Shown here: one piece after another, positions 50,643-59,522 of the stretch
How positions within the stretch are numbered: the first letter of the stretch is position 1
Layout of the letters: each line of letters starts with the position of its first letter
Source: Streptomyces xanthophaeus
Lineage (GTDB): Bacteria > Actinomycetota > Actinomycetes > Streptomycetales > Streptomycetaceae
Direction of reading: 5' to 3'
Assembly (NCBI RefSeq): GCF_000725805.1
Contig: NZ_JOFT01000026.1
Coordinates: forward strand, 62,001-126,000
Length of the DNA: 64,000 nucleotides
Made by a program: the position numbers and the translations under genes
Notes under the pieces: model-generated
The model's input: only the letters and a program-made list of their open reading frames with translations
The model's database searches: none
Told to the model about the DNA's origin: nothing

Positions 50643-51923
50643 GTGTCCGCTTCCCCGTCATCTTCTGTTCCTCCGTCACCGTCCGCTTTTCCGTCACCTC
50701 CTGCACCCCCTTCCTCCACCGGTTTCCCGGTCCCCTCCGGAATCCTGCACCTCGCCGTCGCCCTGGACGGAGCCGGCCGGCATCCCGCCGCCTGGCGCGA
50801 GCCCGGGGCCCGGCCCGAGGCGCTCTTCACCGCCCGGTACTGGGCCGACGCCGTCGCCGAGGCCGAGGCGGGGCTGCTGGACTTCGTCACCTTCGAGGAC
50901 GGGCTCGCGCTCCAGAGTTCCTCGCCGGACGGTCCCGACGGGCGTACGGACCGGGTCCGGGGCCGGCTGGACGCCGTACTGACCGCCGCCCGCGTCGCAC
51001 CGCTGACCCGGCACGTCGGACTGGTGCCGAGCGTGACCACCACCCACACCGAGCCCTTCCACATCTCCAAGGCCGTCGCCACCCTCGACCACGTCAGCCG
51101 CGGCCGGGCGGGCGTGCACGTCCAGGTCTCCGGACTGCCCTACGAGGAGCGGCACTTCGGCCGCCGCACCGCCCCGCTCCCGGGTGAAGAGCTGTACGAG
51201 GAGGCCGCCGAGCACGTCGAGGTGATCCGGCGGCTGTGGGACAGCTGGGAGGACGACGCGGAGATCCGCGACGTGGCCACCGGCCGGTTCGTGGACCGGG
51301 ACAAGCTCCACCACATCGACTTCGAGGGACGCCACTTCAGCGTCCGGGGCCCCTCGATCACCCCGCGCCCGCCGCAGGGCCGGCCCCTGGTGAGCGCGGC
51401 CGCCTCCCCGGCCGACGGCGAGGACTCGTACCGCCTCCTCGCCCGGTCCGCCGACATCGGGTACGTGGGCGGCCGCGACGCCGCGCAGTCCGCCGCCGCC
51501 GTCGCTGCCGTCCGGCGGGCCGGGGCGACGGCCGGGCGCGGCGGGGAGCCGCTGCTCCTCTTCGGGGAGCTCACCGTGTTCCTGGACGAGGACGGCCCGG
51601 CGGCGGCCGCCCGCAGGGAGCGGCTCGACGCGCTCGCGGGCCACCCGTACGAGGACCCGGGCGAGGTGTTCACCGGGACCCCCGCCCAGCTGGCGGACCT
51701 GCTGGAGGAGCGGCGTGCGGCGGGCCTGTCGGGCTTCCGGCTGCGGCCGGGCGTGAACGCGCACGACCTGCCGGCCGTCACCCGGGGACTGGTGCCCGAA
51801 CTCCAGCGGCGCGGCCTCTTCCGCACCGACTACGAGGCGGACACCCTGCGCGGGCTGCTCGGCCTGGACCCGCACCCGGCCAACCGCTACGCCGCGCCGC
51901 CGTCCGCCGGCTCCGCCGCCTGA
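50643..51923 (+). CDS. Luciferase-like flavin monooxygenase (LLM, NtaA/SnaA-like)
   Basis: 426 residues if it starts at GTG 50643, with AGGAAGG about 12 bases upstream; ATG 50535 is an alternative without a site, so the start is uncertain. A Ser/Pro-rich N-terminus (about 30 residues) precedes the LLM domain. That domain has PSGILHLAVALDGAGRHP, LLDFVTFEDGLAL, VGLVPSVTTTHTEPFHISKAVATLDHVSRGRAG (in part) and VIRRLWDSWEDDAEI. It is an FMNH2-dependent oxidase whose reductase partner is probably the one at 39290. It is the first of four consecutive LLM genes. Confidence 0.82.
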   Translation: MSASPSSSVPPSPSAFPSPPAPPSSTGFPVPSGILHLAVALDGAGRHPAAWREPGARPEALFTARYWADAVAEAEAGLLDFVTFEDGLALQSSSPDGPDGRTDRVRGRLDAVLTAARVAPLTRHVGLVPSVTTTHTEPFHISKAVATLDHVSRGRAGVHVQVSGLPYEERHFGRRTAPLPGEELYEEAAEHVEVIRRLWDSWEDDAEIRDVATGRFVDRDKLHHIDFEGRHFSVRGPSITPRPPQGRPLVSAAASPADGEDSYRLLARSADIGYVGGRDAAQSAAAVAAVRRAGATAGRGGEPLLLFGELTVFLDEDGPAAAARRERLDALAGHPYEDPGEVFTGTPAQLADLLEERRAAGLSGFRLRPGVNAHDLPAVTRGLVPELQRRGLFRTDYEADTLRGLLGLDPHPANRYAAPPSAGSAA

Positions 51924-51958
51924 CCGCCGCCCCACCCGGACCCTCCGGAAGGACCACC

Positions 51959-53332
51959 ATGAGCAGCAAGCCGCTCAAGCAGATCCACCTCGCGGCCCAC
52001 TTCCCCGGCGTCAACAACACCACCGTGTGGAGCGACCCGGCGGCCGGCAGCCACATCGACTTCGACTCCTTCGTGCACTTCGCCCGGACCGCCGAGCGCG
52101 CCAAGTTCGATTTCCTCTTCCTCGCGGAGGGATTGCGGCTGCGCGAACAGGGCGGCGAGATATACGGCTTGGACGTGGTGGGGCGACCGGACACCTTCAC
52201 GGTGCTCGCCGCGCTGGCCGCCGTCACCGACCGTCTGGGCCTGACCGGCACCATCAACTCGACCTTCAACGAGCCCTACGAGGTGGCCCGGCAGTTCGCC
52301 TCGCTCGACCACCTCTCCGAGGGCCGGGCCGCCTGGAACGTCGTCACCTCCTGGGACGCCTTCACCGGTGAGAACTTCCGCCGCGGCGGCTTCCTGCCGC
52401 GCGAGGAGCGCTACTCCCGCGCCCGCGAGTTCCTGGAGACGGCCAACGAGCTGTTCGACTCCTGGAACGGGTCGGAGGTCCTCGCGGACGCCGCGACGGG
52501 CACCTTCCTGCGGGACGCGGGAGCCGGGGCCTTCGCCCACCGGGGGCAGCACTTCGACATCGAGGGCCACTTCAACGTGCCGCGCAGCCCGCAGGGGCGC
52601 CCGGTGATCTTCCAGGCGGGCGACTCCGACGAGGGCCGCGAGTTCGCCGCCTCCGGCGCCGACGCCATCTTCAGCCGCTACGGCACGCTGGAGGAGGGCC
52701 GGTCCTTCTACGCCGACGTCAAGCGCAGGCTCGCCAAGTACGGTCGTACGCACGACCAGTTGAAGATCCTGCCCGCCGCCACCTTCGTGCTCGGCGACAC
52801 CGACGCCGACGCCCACGAGCAGGCCCACGAGGTACGCCGTCTCCAGGTCAGCGGGCAGACCGCGATCAAGTACCTGGAGCACGTCTGGAACCGGGACCTG
52901 TCGGGCTACGACCCGGACGGCCCGCTCCCCGACGTCGACCCCGAGACGGGTGAGAACACCATCGCGCTGGGCCGGGCGAGCGTACGGCAGTTCCGCGACC
53001 CCCTCGCCACGGCCCGGGAGTGGCGCGAGCTGGCCGAGGCGAAGAACCTGTCGATCCGCGAGCTCGTCATCGCGACCACCTCCCGCCAGACGTTCGTCGG
53101 CTCCCCCGCCACGGTCGCCGCGTCGATCGACGCCCTGGTGCAGGCGGACGCGGCCGACGGGTTCATCCTGGTGCCGCACATCACCCCCGGCGGGCTGGAC
53201 GTCTTCGCCGACACCGTCGTCCCGCTGCTCCAGGAACGCGGGGTCTTCCGCTCCGAGTACGAGGGCCCCACGCTCCGCGACCACCTGGGGATCTCCGTGC
53301 CGGACGTGCAGCGGGAGGCCGTCGCCCCGTGA
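51959..53332 (+). CDS. Luciferase-like FMN monooxygenase (NtaA/SoxA/DszA branch)
   Basis: 457 residues from ATG 51959, with GGAAGGA upstream. Features: KQIHLAAHFPGVNNTTVWSD, KFDFLFLAEGLRLRE, LTGTINSTFNEPYEVARQFASLDHLSEGRAAWNVVTS (in part), RGQHFDIEGHFNVPRSPQGRPVIFQAGDSDEG (in part) and DGFILVPHITPGGLDVFADTVVP (in part). It is the same branch as the minus-strand protein at 35077. Its GTGA overlap with the next gene shows a single operon. Confidence 0.88.
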   Translation: MSSKPLKQIHLAAHFPGVNNTTVWSDPAAGSHIDFDSFVHFARTAERAKFDFLFLAEGLRLREQGGEIYGLDVVGRPDTFTVLAALAAVTDRLGLTGTINSTFNEPYEVARQFASLDHLSEGRAAWNVVTSWDAFTGENFRRGGFLPREERYSRAREFLETANELFDSWNGSEVLADAATGTFLRDAGAGAFAHRGQHFDIEGHFNVPRSPQGRPVIFQAGDSDEGREFAASGADAIFSRYGTLEEGRSFYADVKRRLAKYGRTHDQLKILPAATFVLGDTDADAHEQAHEVRRLQVSGQTAIKYLEHVWNRDLSGYDPDGPLPDVDPETGENTIALGRASVRQFRDPLATAREWRELAEAKNLSIRELVIATTSRQTFVGSPATVAASIDALVQADAADGFILVPHITPGGLDVFADTVVPLLQERGVFRSEYEGPTLRDHLGISVPDVQREAVAP

Positions 53333-54414
53333 AGTTCCTGGCCATCACCCTGATCACGGACACCCAGGACCCGGTGACGGGCGCCCCGACGCCGACCCGC
53401 GAACGGTTCCGCCAGGTCGTCGCCTCGGCGCTGCTCGCCGAGGAACTCGGCTTCGACGGGTTCGGGGTCGGCGAACGTCACGAGCGGCCGTTCCTGTCCT
53501 CGTCTCCGCCCGTCGTGCTCGGCCACATCGCCGCGCTGACCCGCCGCATCCGGCTGTACACGGCGGTGACCACGCTGAGCCTGCTGGACCCCGTACGGGC
53601 CTACGAGGACTACGCGACCCTCGACCACCTCAGCGACGGCCGTCTCGAACTGATGATCGGCAAGGGGAACGGCACGGCGCAGCGCGAGCTGTTCGACGTG
53701 AGCCCCGAGGACCAGTGGGAGCGCAACTCCGAGGGGTACGAGCTGTTCCGGCGGATCTGGCGGGAGGACGCGGTGACCGCCCGGCCGCGTTTCCGGCCGG
53801 AGCTGACCGGCGCCGAGGTGCTGCCCCGGCCGTACCAGCGCAGCCTTCGGGTCTGGCACGGCAGTGCCACGAGCCGGGAGTCCGTCGACCTCGCGGCGCG
53901 CCACGGCGATCCCCTGTTCTCGGCGAACGTCACCCACCCGATCGGTCCGTACGCGGCGCTGGTGCGCCACTACCGCGAACGCTGGGAGCACTACGGGCAC
54001 GACCCGGCGCACGCGGTCGTGGGCGCGGGTACGGCGGGCTTCCACACGGCGCGCACCTCGCAGCAGGCGGTGGCCGCGTACCGGCCGGCGTTCGCCCGCC
54101 ACCTCGCCTTCCACGCGGCGCAGGGCCTGCAGCCGGTGTTCCCGACGCTGGAGGACTTCGTGGAGCGCAGTTCGGCCCTGATCGGCAGTCCCCAGCAGGT
54201 GATCGAGAAGGTGCACCGCTACCACGAGGAGCTCGGCCACACGGTCCTCCACCTCCAGGCCGAGCCCGGCGGACTGACCGACGCGCAGCACCGGGCCTCC
54301 CTGGAGCTGTTCCAGGCGGAGGTGGCGCCGCAGTTGCGCCGTACGATCCCGGACCCCGTCTTCCCCGAACCGTCCTTGCCCGAGCCCGCCGTCACCACTT
54401 CACCCGACCTGTAA
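53329..54414 (+). CDS. Luciferase-like monooxygenase (bacterial-luciferase type)
   Basis: 361 residues from GTG 53329 (GTGA overlap). Features: KFLAITLITD at the first strand, LGFDGFGVGERHERPFLSSSPPVVLGHIAALTRRI (in part), TAVTTLSLLDPVRAYEDYATLDHLSDGRLELMIGKGN (in part), and a late LIGSPQQVIEKVHRYHEELGH. This is the shorter LLM subgroup (TIGR03619-like or luciferase-like), using F420 or FMN; the cofactor cannot be decided from the sequence alone. Its stop TAA overlaps the ribosome site of the next gene. Confidence 0.84.
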   Translation: MKFLAITLITDTQDPVTGAPTPTRERFRQVVASALLAEELGFDGFGVGERHERPFLSSSPPVVLGHIAALTRRIRLYTAVTTLSLLDPVRAYEDYATLDHLSDGRLELMIGKGNGTAQRELFDVSPEDQWERNSEGYELFRRIWREDAVTARPRFRPELTGAEVLPRPYQRSLRVWHGSATSRESVDLAARHGDPLFSANVTHPIGPYAALVRHYRERWEHYGHDPAHAVVGAGTAGFHTARTSQQAVAAYRPAFARHLAFHAAQGLQPVFPTLEDFVERSSALIGSPQQVIEKVHRYHEELGHTVLHLQAEPGGLTDAQHRASLELFQAEVAPQLRRTIPDPVFPEPSLPEPAVTTSPDL

Positions 54415-54425
54415 GGAGCGCGGCC

Positions 54426-55556
54426 ATGTCCGGCATCCCCCTGGGTGTCCTCGACCTCGTCCCGGTCTCCTCCGGCTCCACCGCCGCCGAGGCCCTGCAC
54501 CGCAGCATCGACCTGGCCCGGCAGGCGGAGGCCTTCGGCTACGCCCGCTACTGGTTCGCCGAGCACCACCTCAACCCGGGGGTCGCCGGGACCTCCCCGG
54601 CCGTCGTACTGGCCCTGACCGCCTCCGCGACGAGCACGATCCGCCTCGGCTCCGGCGCCGTACAGCTCGGGCACCGCACCGCGCTGTCCACGGTGGAGGA
54701 GTTCGGCCTGATCGACGCCCTGCACCCGGGCCGTCTCGATCTGGGCCTGGGCCGCTCGGCGGGCCGCCCGCCCCGGACCCCGGCCGAGCCCGCGCCGCCC
54801 GTCACCCCGGTCGTGGACGGGTACACGCCGAACGGGCTGCGGATCCCGGCGCGCTTCTCCTTCGCGCACCTCCTCGGGCACCCCCGGGTGGCGCTCCTGC
54901 AAAAACTCCTGAGCCTGCCCGGAGCGGAGCCCCAGGACTACGGCGAGCAGGTCGACGACGTCCTCGCCCTGCTGCGGGGCGACTACCGCTCCGCGGACGG
55001 GGAGGAGGCGCACGCGGTGCCCGGCGAGGGCGCCGACGTCCAGGTGTGGATCCTGGGCAGCAGCGGCGGGCAGAGCGCGGACACCGCCGGCCGCAACGGG
55101 CTGCGCTTCGCGGCGAACTACCACGTCAGCCCGGCCTCGGTGCTGGAGGCCGCCGAGGGCTACCGGGCCGCTTTCAAACCGTCCGCCGAGCTGGACCGGC
55201 CCTACCTGACGGTCTCTGCCGACGTGGTCGTGGCCGAGGACGACGCCACCGCACGCGAGCTGGCCACCGGGTACGCGCCCTGGGTGCGCAGCATCCGTAC
55301 CGCCGAGGGCGCCATCCCCTTCCCGACGCCCGCCGAGGCGCGGGCGCTGCCCTGGACGGAGGCGGACCGGGAGCTGGTCGCGGACCGGGTGGAGACCCAG
55401 TTCGTCGGCTCGGCGCGGACGGTGGCCGACCACCTGGAGCGGCTCCAGGAGGCCACGGCGGCCGACGAACTGCTGATCACCACCATCACCCACGACCATG
55501 CGGACCGGGTCCGCTCCTACCGCCTCCTGGCACAGGAGTGGGCGCGCCGCGGCTGA
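54426..55556 (+). CDS. Luciferase-like monooxygenase (MsnO8-like)
   Basis: 376 residues from ATG 54426, with AAGGAG overlapping the previous stop. Features: GIPLGVLDLVPVSSGSTAAEAL, YARYWFAEHHLNPGVAGTSP, IRLGSGAVQLGHRTALSTVEEFGLIDALHPGRLDLGLGRS (in part), and VWILGSSGGQSADTAGRNGL. This pattern is that of the LLM class annotated MsnO8-like or alkane-monooxygenase-like. It is the last gene of the plus-strand set and converges with the HEAT gene only 4 bases away. Confidence 0.84.
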   Translation: MSGIPLGVLDLVPVSSGSTAAEALHRSIDLARQAEAFGYARYWFAEHHLNPGVAGTSPAVVLALTASATSTIRLGSGAVQLGHRTALSTVEEFGLIDALHPGRLDLGLGRSAGRPPRTPAEPAPPVTPVVDGYTPNGLRIPARFSFAHLLGHPRVALLQKLLSLPGAEPQDYGEQVDDVLALLRGDYRSADGEEAHAVPGEGADVQVWILGSSGGQSADTAGRNGLRFAANYHVSPASVLEAAEGYRAAFKPSAELDRPYLTVSADVVVAEDDATARELATGYAPWVRSIRTAEGAIPFPTPAEARALPWTEADRELVADRVETQFVGSARTVADHLERLQEATAADELLITTITHDHADRVRSYRLLAQEWARRG

Positions 55557-55560
55557 CCCC

Positions 55561-57435
55561 TCAGGCAGGGGCCAGGAGGAGCTTCCATGCCAGGGTGCGG
55601 AGTTGCTCGTCCGGGTGGGCGTCCTCGTTGAAGGGGAGGTCTCCGAGCAGGCGGAGCGGGGAGAACGCCAGGGCGCGGAGTCTGGGGCGCAGGTGCTCGG
55701 GGGCCTCGCCGATGGCGGCGAGCGCGGTGAGGGCGCTGAGGCCGACCGGGGACGGGGAGACCAGCTCGGCCAGGACGGGGACGGCCCGGTCCGGGGAGCC
55801 GGTGAGCGCGTGGTGGGCCGCGGCGGCCGCCGTCCGGCTCCAGGCGTCGCGGGCCGTCAACAGCGGCTCGACGAACGGCAGCAGCGGGGCGGCGGCGGCG
55901 GCGAGCGAGGTGAGGCCGCTCAGGTACCAGTGGGTCGGGCCCTGGCCGGAGAGCAGCCTTTCGAAGGTGCGCAGCGCCGGCTCGGCGTCGCCGGTCAGGC
56001 GGTGGTGGGCGACGGCCGCCTCCCTGCTGAGGGCGGCGTCGGGGCTGTGCACGGCCTTGAGCAGCAGGGCGGTCGTCTCGGGCGTCGCCGCTCCGTCGAG
56101 GCCGAGCCTGCGGGCCGCCGCGTGGGGTGCCCGGCCGGTGCGGAGGCAGTCGATCAGTTCGGGCCGGGCCCGGCGGGCCGCGGCGCCGAGCGGGTCCAGC
56201 GCCCCGATCAGGTCGGCGGCCACGTGCCCGGTGGCTCCGGCGGCCAGCTCGCGGCGGATCGCGGGGACCAGCAGGTCGCCTTCCTCCGGGAAGGACCGGG
56301 CTGCCGCGCACAGCGCCGTGGTGCCGGGGTGGTGCAGTGCCAGGTCCAGGGCGCGGGGGTCGCGGGAGCGCACCAGGGCGAGGAGTGCTGGTGCGGCGCC
56401 CTCCCCCTCGGTGCGCGCGCGGGCATGCAGCGCGTCCCGGATGCCGGCGCCCGGTTCGGGCAGTTGTCCGATCCAGGCGGCGACGGTGGTCAGGGTTCGG
56501 GCGAGCGCGGGGGTGCCGTCGAGGTGGGGCAGGGCGGAGACGAGGAGTTCCAGGACCTCGGGCTCGCGGTCGCGCCAGGTCTCCTGGATCTCCCGGGCGA
56601 GCCAGGACCCGCGGGAGTGGAGGTCTCCGGCCTCGATCCAGGCGGCTGCCACGGCGAGGCCGGCGTCCGGGTCCCGGGCGAGCAGGTCGGTGAGGTGGGC
56701 TTCCTGGGAGCTCCCGCCGGGCCAGGGGAAGCCGTCGTCCCCCGGGTCGGGTTCGGCGCCGTCCGCGGCGAAGACGTCCACCAGCCCGGGCGCGTACGGC
56801 GGACCGGCCCGTTCGGCGGTGAGCACGGCCGCGGCCAGCCGGACCTCGGACAGCGGGCTGCCGGTCGCCTCTTCCACCACCTCCCGGCCGAACCGGGCCA
56901 GCACGACCATCGCGTCCGCCCGTACCGCCGGGACCGGATCGTTCGCGTACAGGTCCTCCAGCCGCTCCACGACGTCGGCGCACGCCTCGGGCGCGAGCAG
57001 CTCGGCCACGGAGGCCACCGTGCGCAGCGCCGCACGGCGCACCGTCCGCTCGTGGTCCGCCAGGCAGGGCAGCAGGCCGGGGAGGACCCGGGTGACTTCC
57101 GCGCAGATCGCGGCGACGGAGCTGCCGGTCCAGTGCGGGGACCCGGAGTCGTCCGGTTCGTGGTCGGCGAGGACGGCGAGCAGCATCAGCAGCGTTTCGC
57201 GCTTGCCCGGGGCGTGGAGGACGGCGTGGGCGAGGAAGGGGACGGCCGGTGCGGAGGCGGGGTAGACGGTGCCCTGGTGGTGGATGTTGCCGTAGAGCTC
57301 GTGAACCGCCTCGTCGGCCGTCTCCTCGTCGTCCCCGTAGAGCGCCCTGATCTGCTCGGGTACGTCCTCGGCGGGGCCGTAGGCGTGGGTCAGGGTGTGC
57401 CACGGCACGTCGTCGAGTTCGGCCGGAGGTCTCAT
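55561..57435 (-). CDS. HEAT-repeat protein, unknown function
   Basis: 624 residues from ATG 57435-57433. After an N-terminal segment (WHTLTHAYGPAEDVPEQIRALYG, quoted in part as WHTLTHAYGPAEDVPEQI), most of the chain is helical HEAT-like repeats. Examples are RTVRRAALRTVASVAELLA, VPAVRADAMVVLARFGREV, AALSREAAVAHHRLTGD and AWSRTAAAAAHHALTGSPD. Such scaffolds bind proteins or nucleic acids and have no catalytic residues. Similar proteins with this N-terminus are widespread in Streptomyces without a known role. No signal peptide or membrane segment is present, and the gene appears monocistronic. Confidence 0.75.
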   Translation of the reverse strand: MRPPAELDDVPWHTLTHAYGPAEDVPEQIRALYGDDEETADEAVHELYGNIHHQGTVYPASAPAVPFLAHAVLHAPGKRETLLMLLAVLADHEPDDSGSPHWTGSSVAAICAEVTRVLPGLLPCLADHERTVRRAALRTVASVAELLAPEACADVVERLEDLYANDPVPAVRADAMVVLARFGREVVEEATGSPLSEVRLAAAVLTAERAGPPYAPGLVDVFAADGAEPDPGDDGFPWPGGSSQEAHLTDLLARDPDAGLAVAAAWIEAGDLHSRGSWLAREIQETWRDREPEVLELLVSALPHLDGTPALARTLTTVAAWIGQLPEPGAGIRDALHARARTEGEGAAPALLALVRSRDPRALDLALHHPGTTALCAAARSFPEEGDLLVPAIRRELAAGATGHVAADLIGALDPLGAAARRARPELIDCLRTGRAPHAAARRLGLDGAATPETTALLLKAVHSPDAALSREAAVAHHRLTGDAEPALRTFERLLSGQGPTHWYLSGLTSLAAAAAPLLPFVEPLLTARDAWSRTAAAAAHHALTGSPDRAVPVLAELVSPSPVGLSALTALAAIGEAPEHLRPRLRALAFSPLRLLGDLPFNEDAHPDEQLRTLAWKLLLAPA

Positions 57436-57496
57436 GGGTCCGTGCTCCTCAGCTATTCGGTGCGCCGACCCTAGCGTCGGCCACTGACAGCGCGGG

Positions 57497-57528
57497 GGCC
57501 GGCTCCTGTCCGCGGGCAGGAGCCGGCC
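57497..57528 (-). terminator. Terminator after deiminase gene
   Basis: A perfect 12-bp stem (57497-57508 with 57517-57528) and an 8-base loop lie just beyond the stop of the deiminase gene (57538), before the HEAT gene start. Confidence 0.7.
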
Positions 57529-57537
57529 GGGGCGGAG

Positions 57538-58689
57538 TTACGGGGCGGGCTGCTGCTGGGTGACGCAGTGGATGCCGCCGCCGCCCGCGCCGAGGCGGTC
57601 GATGTTGAGGCGTTCGACGACGCGGCCGGGGAACAGGCGGGTCAGTGTGGCGCGCGCCGCGGCGTCGGCCTGGGTGTCGCCGAACTGGCCGCTGATGACG
57701 GCGCCGTTGCACACGTAGTAGTTGGCGTAGGAGGCGAGGAAGTCCCGGTTCCCGGAGCGGATCTTGTCGTAGTCGGGGCCCTGGAGCTTCTCGACGGTCA
57801 TCCGGGCGCCGCCGGCGGTCGTCGACGCGGACAGGATCTGGAACTGCTGGCGCGCGTCCTTGGCGTAGACGTCGTTGTCGGAGGCCAGCGGCATCTGGAC
57901 GAGGGCCTTGCCCGGAGCGAGGAAGCGGGAGGTCGCGTCGACGTGGTCGTCGGTGATGTCCTGGCCGACCACGCCGTCGAACCAGATCACCTTGGAGGCG
58001 CCGTAGGCGGTGCGGAGCGCGGCCTCGATCTGGCTCTGCGACATGTTGGGGTTGCGGTTGCGGTTGATCAGGCTGCTGCGGGTGGCCATCAGGGTGCCCG
58101 CGCCGTCCTGTTCGACGGCGCCGCCCTCGCCCACGAGGCCGGCGGCGGTGAAGGGGAGGCCGAGGTAGGAGGCGACCCGGCCGGCGACCAGGGCGTCCCG
58201 GGCGTGGGTCTGCTTCCTGCCCCAGCCGTTGAAGTTCAGGCCGACGGCGTCGAGGCCGCCGGCACCGTCGGTGCGGAAGACCGGTCCGGAGTCGCGCATC
58301 CAGCAGTCGTCGACGGGGATGGTGGTGACGACGGTGACGGTGGACCCGCACATGGAGCGGGCCTTGGCGGCGCTGCCGGAATTGGCGCACATGTAGACCG
58401 GCTCGTACTTGGCGACGGTGCGGGCGATGAGGGCGATGTCCGACTGGACGCCGCTGAGCGTGTTGCCCCAGATGGAGGTGCTGTCCGGCCAGGCCATCCA
58501 GGTGCGGGTGTGGCGGACGTCCTCGATCGGTACGCGGAAGGTGCCCGCCGCCGTGGCGGGCGGGGCCACCGCCCGCGCCCGCCCTTCTGCCGCGGCGAGC
58601 GCGGCGGCCGCGGCGGTGATGCCCGCCGCGGCCAGGAAACTGCGTCTGCCCATGCCCTCGCGGGGCGGTCCTGCTGTGTGATCGTTCAT
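57538..58689 (-). CDS. Tat-exported agmatine deiminase-family protein
   Basis: 383 residues from ATG 58689-58687. The N-terminus has a twin-arginine signal (GRRSFLAAAGI, about 14-24). The mature protein carries the Porphyromonas-type peptidyl-arginine/agmatine deiminase motifs: WMAWPDS, DDCWMRDSGPVF, FNGWG, a GEGGAVEQD segment, ITDDHVDATSRF and GGGGIHCVTQQQP near the end with the nucleophile C375. It hydrolyses agmatine (or a related guanidine) to N-carbamoylputrescine and ammonia. Most relatives are cytosolic; export suggests action on extracellular substrates. It is divergent from a TetR gene with an operator between them. Confidence 0.86.
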   Translation of the reverse strand: MNDHTAGPPREGMGRRSFLAAAGITAAAAALAAAEGRARAVAPPATAAGTFRVPIEDVRHTRTWMAWPDSTSIWGNTLSGVQSDIALIARTVAKYEPVYMCANSGSAAKARSMCGSTVTVVTTIPVDDCWMRDSGPVFRTDGAGGLDAVGLNFNGWGRKQTHARDALVAGRVASYLGLPFTAAGLVGEGGAVEQDGAGTLMATRSSLINRNRNPNMSQSQIEAALRTAYGASKVIWFDGVVGQDITDDHVDATSRFLAPGKALVQMPLASDNDVYAKDARQQFQILSASTTAGGARMTVEKLQGPDYDKIRSGNRDFLASYANYYVCNGAVISGQFGDTQADAAARATLTRLFPGRVVERLNIDRLGAGGGGIHCVTQQQPAP

Positions 58690-58736
58690 GAGGGGTCTCT
58701 CTTTCGGAGCGTCAACTCCCCCCGCTGACTACGGGG

Positions 58737-58774
58737 TTGACCGAAAAGCTAAAATTGGCCAAGCGCTCGGTCAA
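58737..58774. promoter_or_regulatory. TetR-type operator between deiminase and TetR genes
   Basis: TTGACCGA (58737-58744) and TCGGTCAA (58767-58774) are exact inverted copies. The second is also half of the near-palindrome TTGGCCAAGCGCTCGGTCAA (58755-58774), so three half-sites lie within 38 bp. The block is 48 bases from the deiminase start and 76 from the TetR start, well placed for repression of both. Confidence 0.65.
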
Positions 58775-58849
58775 TAGTTTGGACGGGGTCATTCCGCAGG
58801 ATCGGGGAAAGCCGCAGGTGGCGGCCCCCGGGCTCGTTAGAGTGACGCC

Positions 58850-59497
58850 ATGGCCGCTTCCGCGAAGAACTCCCCGGACCCGTCCGCCGCCCCTGCCCGC
58901 ACGACGCGGCCCCGGGTCTCGGCGAAGGGCGAACAGACCCGGGCGCGGCTCATCGCCGCCGCGCGGACCCTGCTGGCGGGCGGCATGAGCGAACGTTTCA
59001 CCACGCGCAACGTGGCGGCCCTGTGCGGCGTCTCGCACGGGATGTGCCACTACCACTTCCAGGACCGCACCGATCTCGTCCTGGCCGTCATATCGGACAT
59101 CCGCCCGGAGTGGATCCACCCCCTGGAGGAGGCGGTCGCCGGCCCCGGGACGTTCGCGGAGCGGGCCGACCGGGTGACCGCACTGCTCGACCGGCCCGAG
59201 GGCGCCGAACTCTCCCACCTCCATTCGGCGTTGCACTGGCACGCCCTGAACGACGCCCGCGTCCGGGAGAGCCTGGAGGCGGAGTACCGCCGCTGGCGCG
59301 ACTGCTTCGTCGCCCTGTTCCAGGTCCTCGCCGAGGAACGCGGCGGGGGCGTCGAACCGCGCCTGCTGGGCGAGGCCGTAGCCGCCGCAGTGGACGGCCT
59401 GGCCGCCGCGGAATCACTGGGCTCCGAGACCGATCCGGGGCCGGTGCTGCGCACGCTGATCCACACCCTCGCCGCCGGGACCCGCCCGGCGAGCTGA
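58850..59497 (+). CDS. TetR-family transcriptional regulator
   Basis: 215 residues from ATG 58850. An N-terminal tail of about 25 residues is followed by the TetR helix-turn-helix (about 27-75: KGEQTRARLIAAARTLLAGG, FTTRNVAALCGVSHGMCHYHFQDRTDLVLAV quoted in part). A helical ligand domain follows, with histidines (HLHSALHWHALND). It lies divergent from the deiminase and probably represses it and itself through the operator at 58737-58774. The ligand may be agmatine or a polyamine, which is a guess from context. Confidence 0.83.
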   Translation: MAASAKNSPDPSAAPARTTRPRVSAKGEQTRARLIAAARTLLAGGMSERFTTRNVAALCGVSHGMCHYHFQDRTDLVLAVISDIRPEWIHPLEEAVAGPGTFAERADRVTALLDRPEGAELSHLHSALHWHALNDARVRESLEAEYRRWRDCFVALFQVLAEERGGGVEPRLLGEAVAAAVDGLAAAESLGSETDPGPVLRTLIHTLAAGTRPAS

Positions 59498-59522
59498 CCG
59501 GGAGCCCGGGGAACGGCGCCCG

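Noticed and set aside
50643..55556. Possible bioluminescence system: luciferase-like genes together with LuxC/LuxE
   Set aside because: The luciferase-like proteins are monooxygenases in a sulfur island about 40 kb away, without LuxA/LuxB pairing; the LuxC/LuxE operon has its own exporter and terminator.
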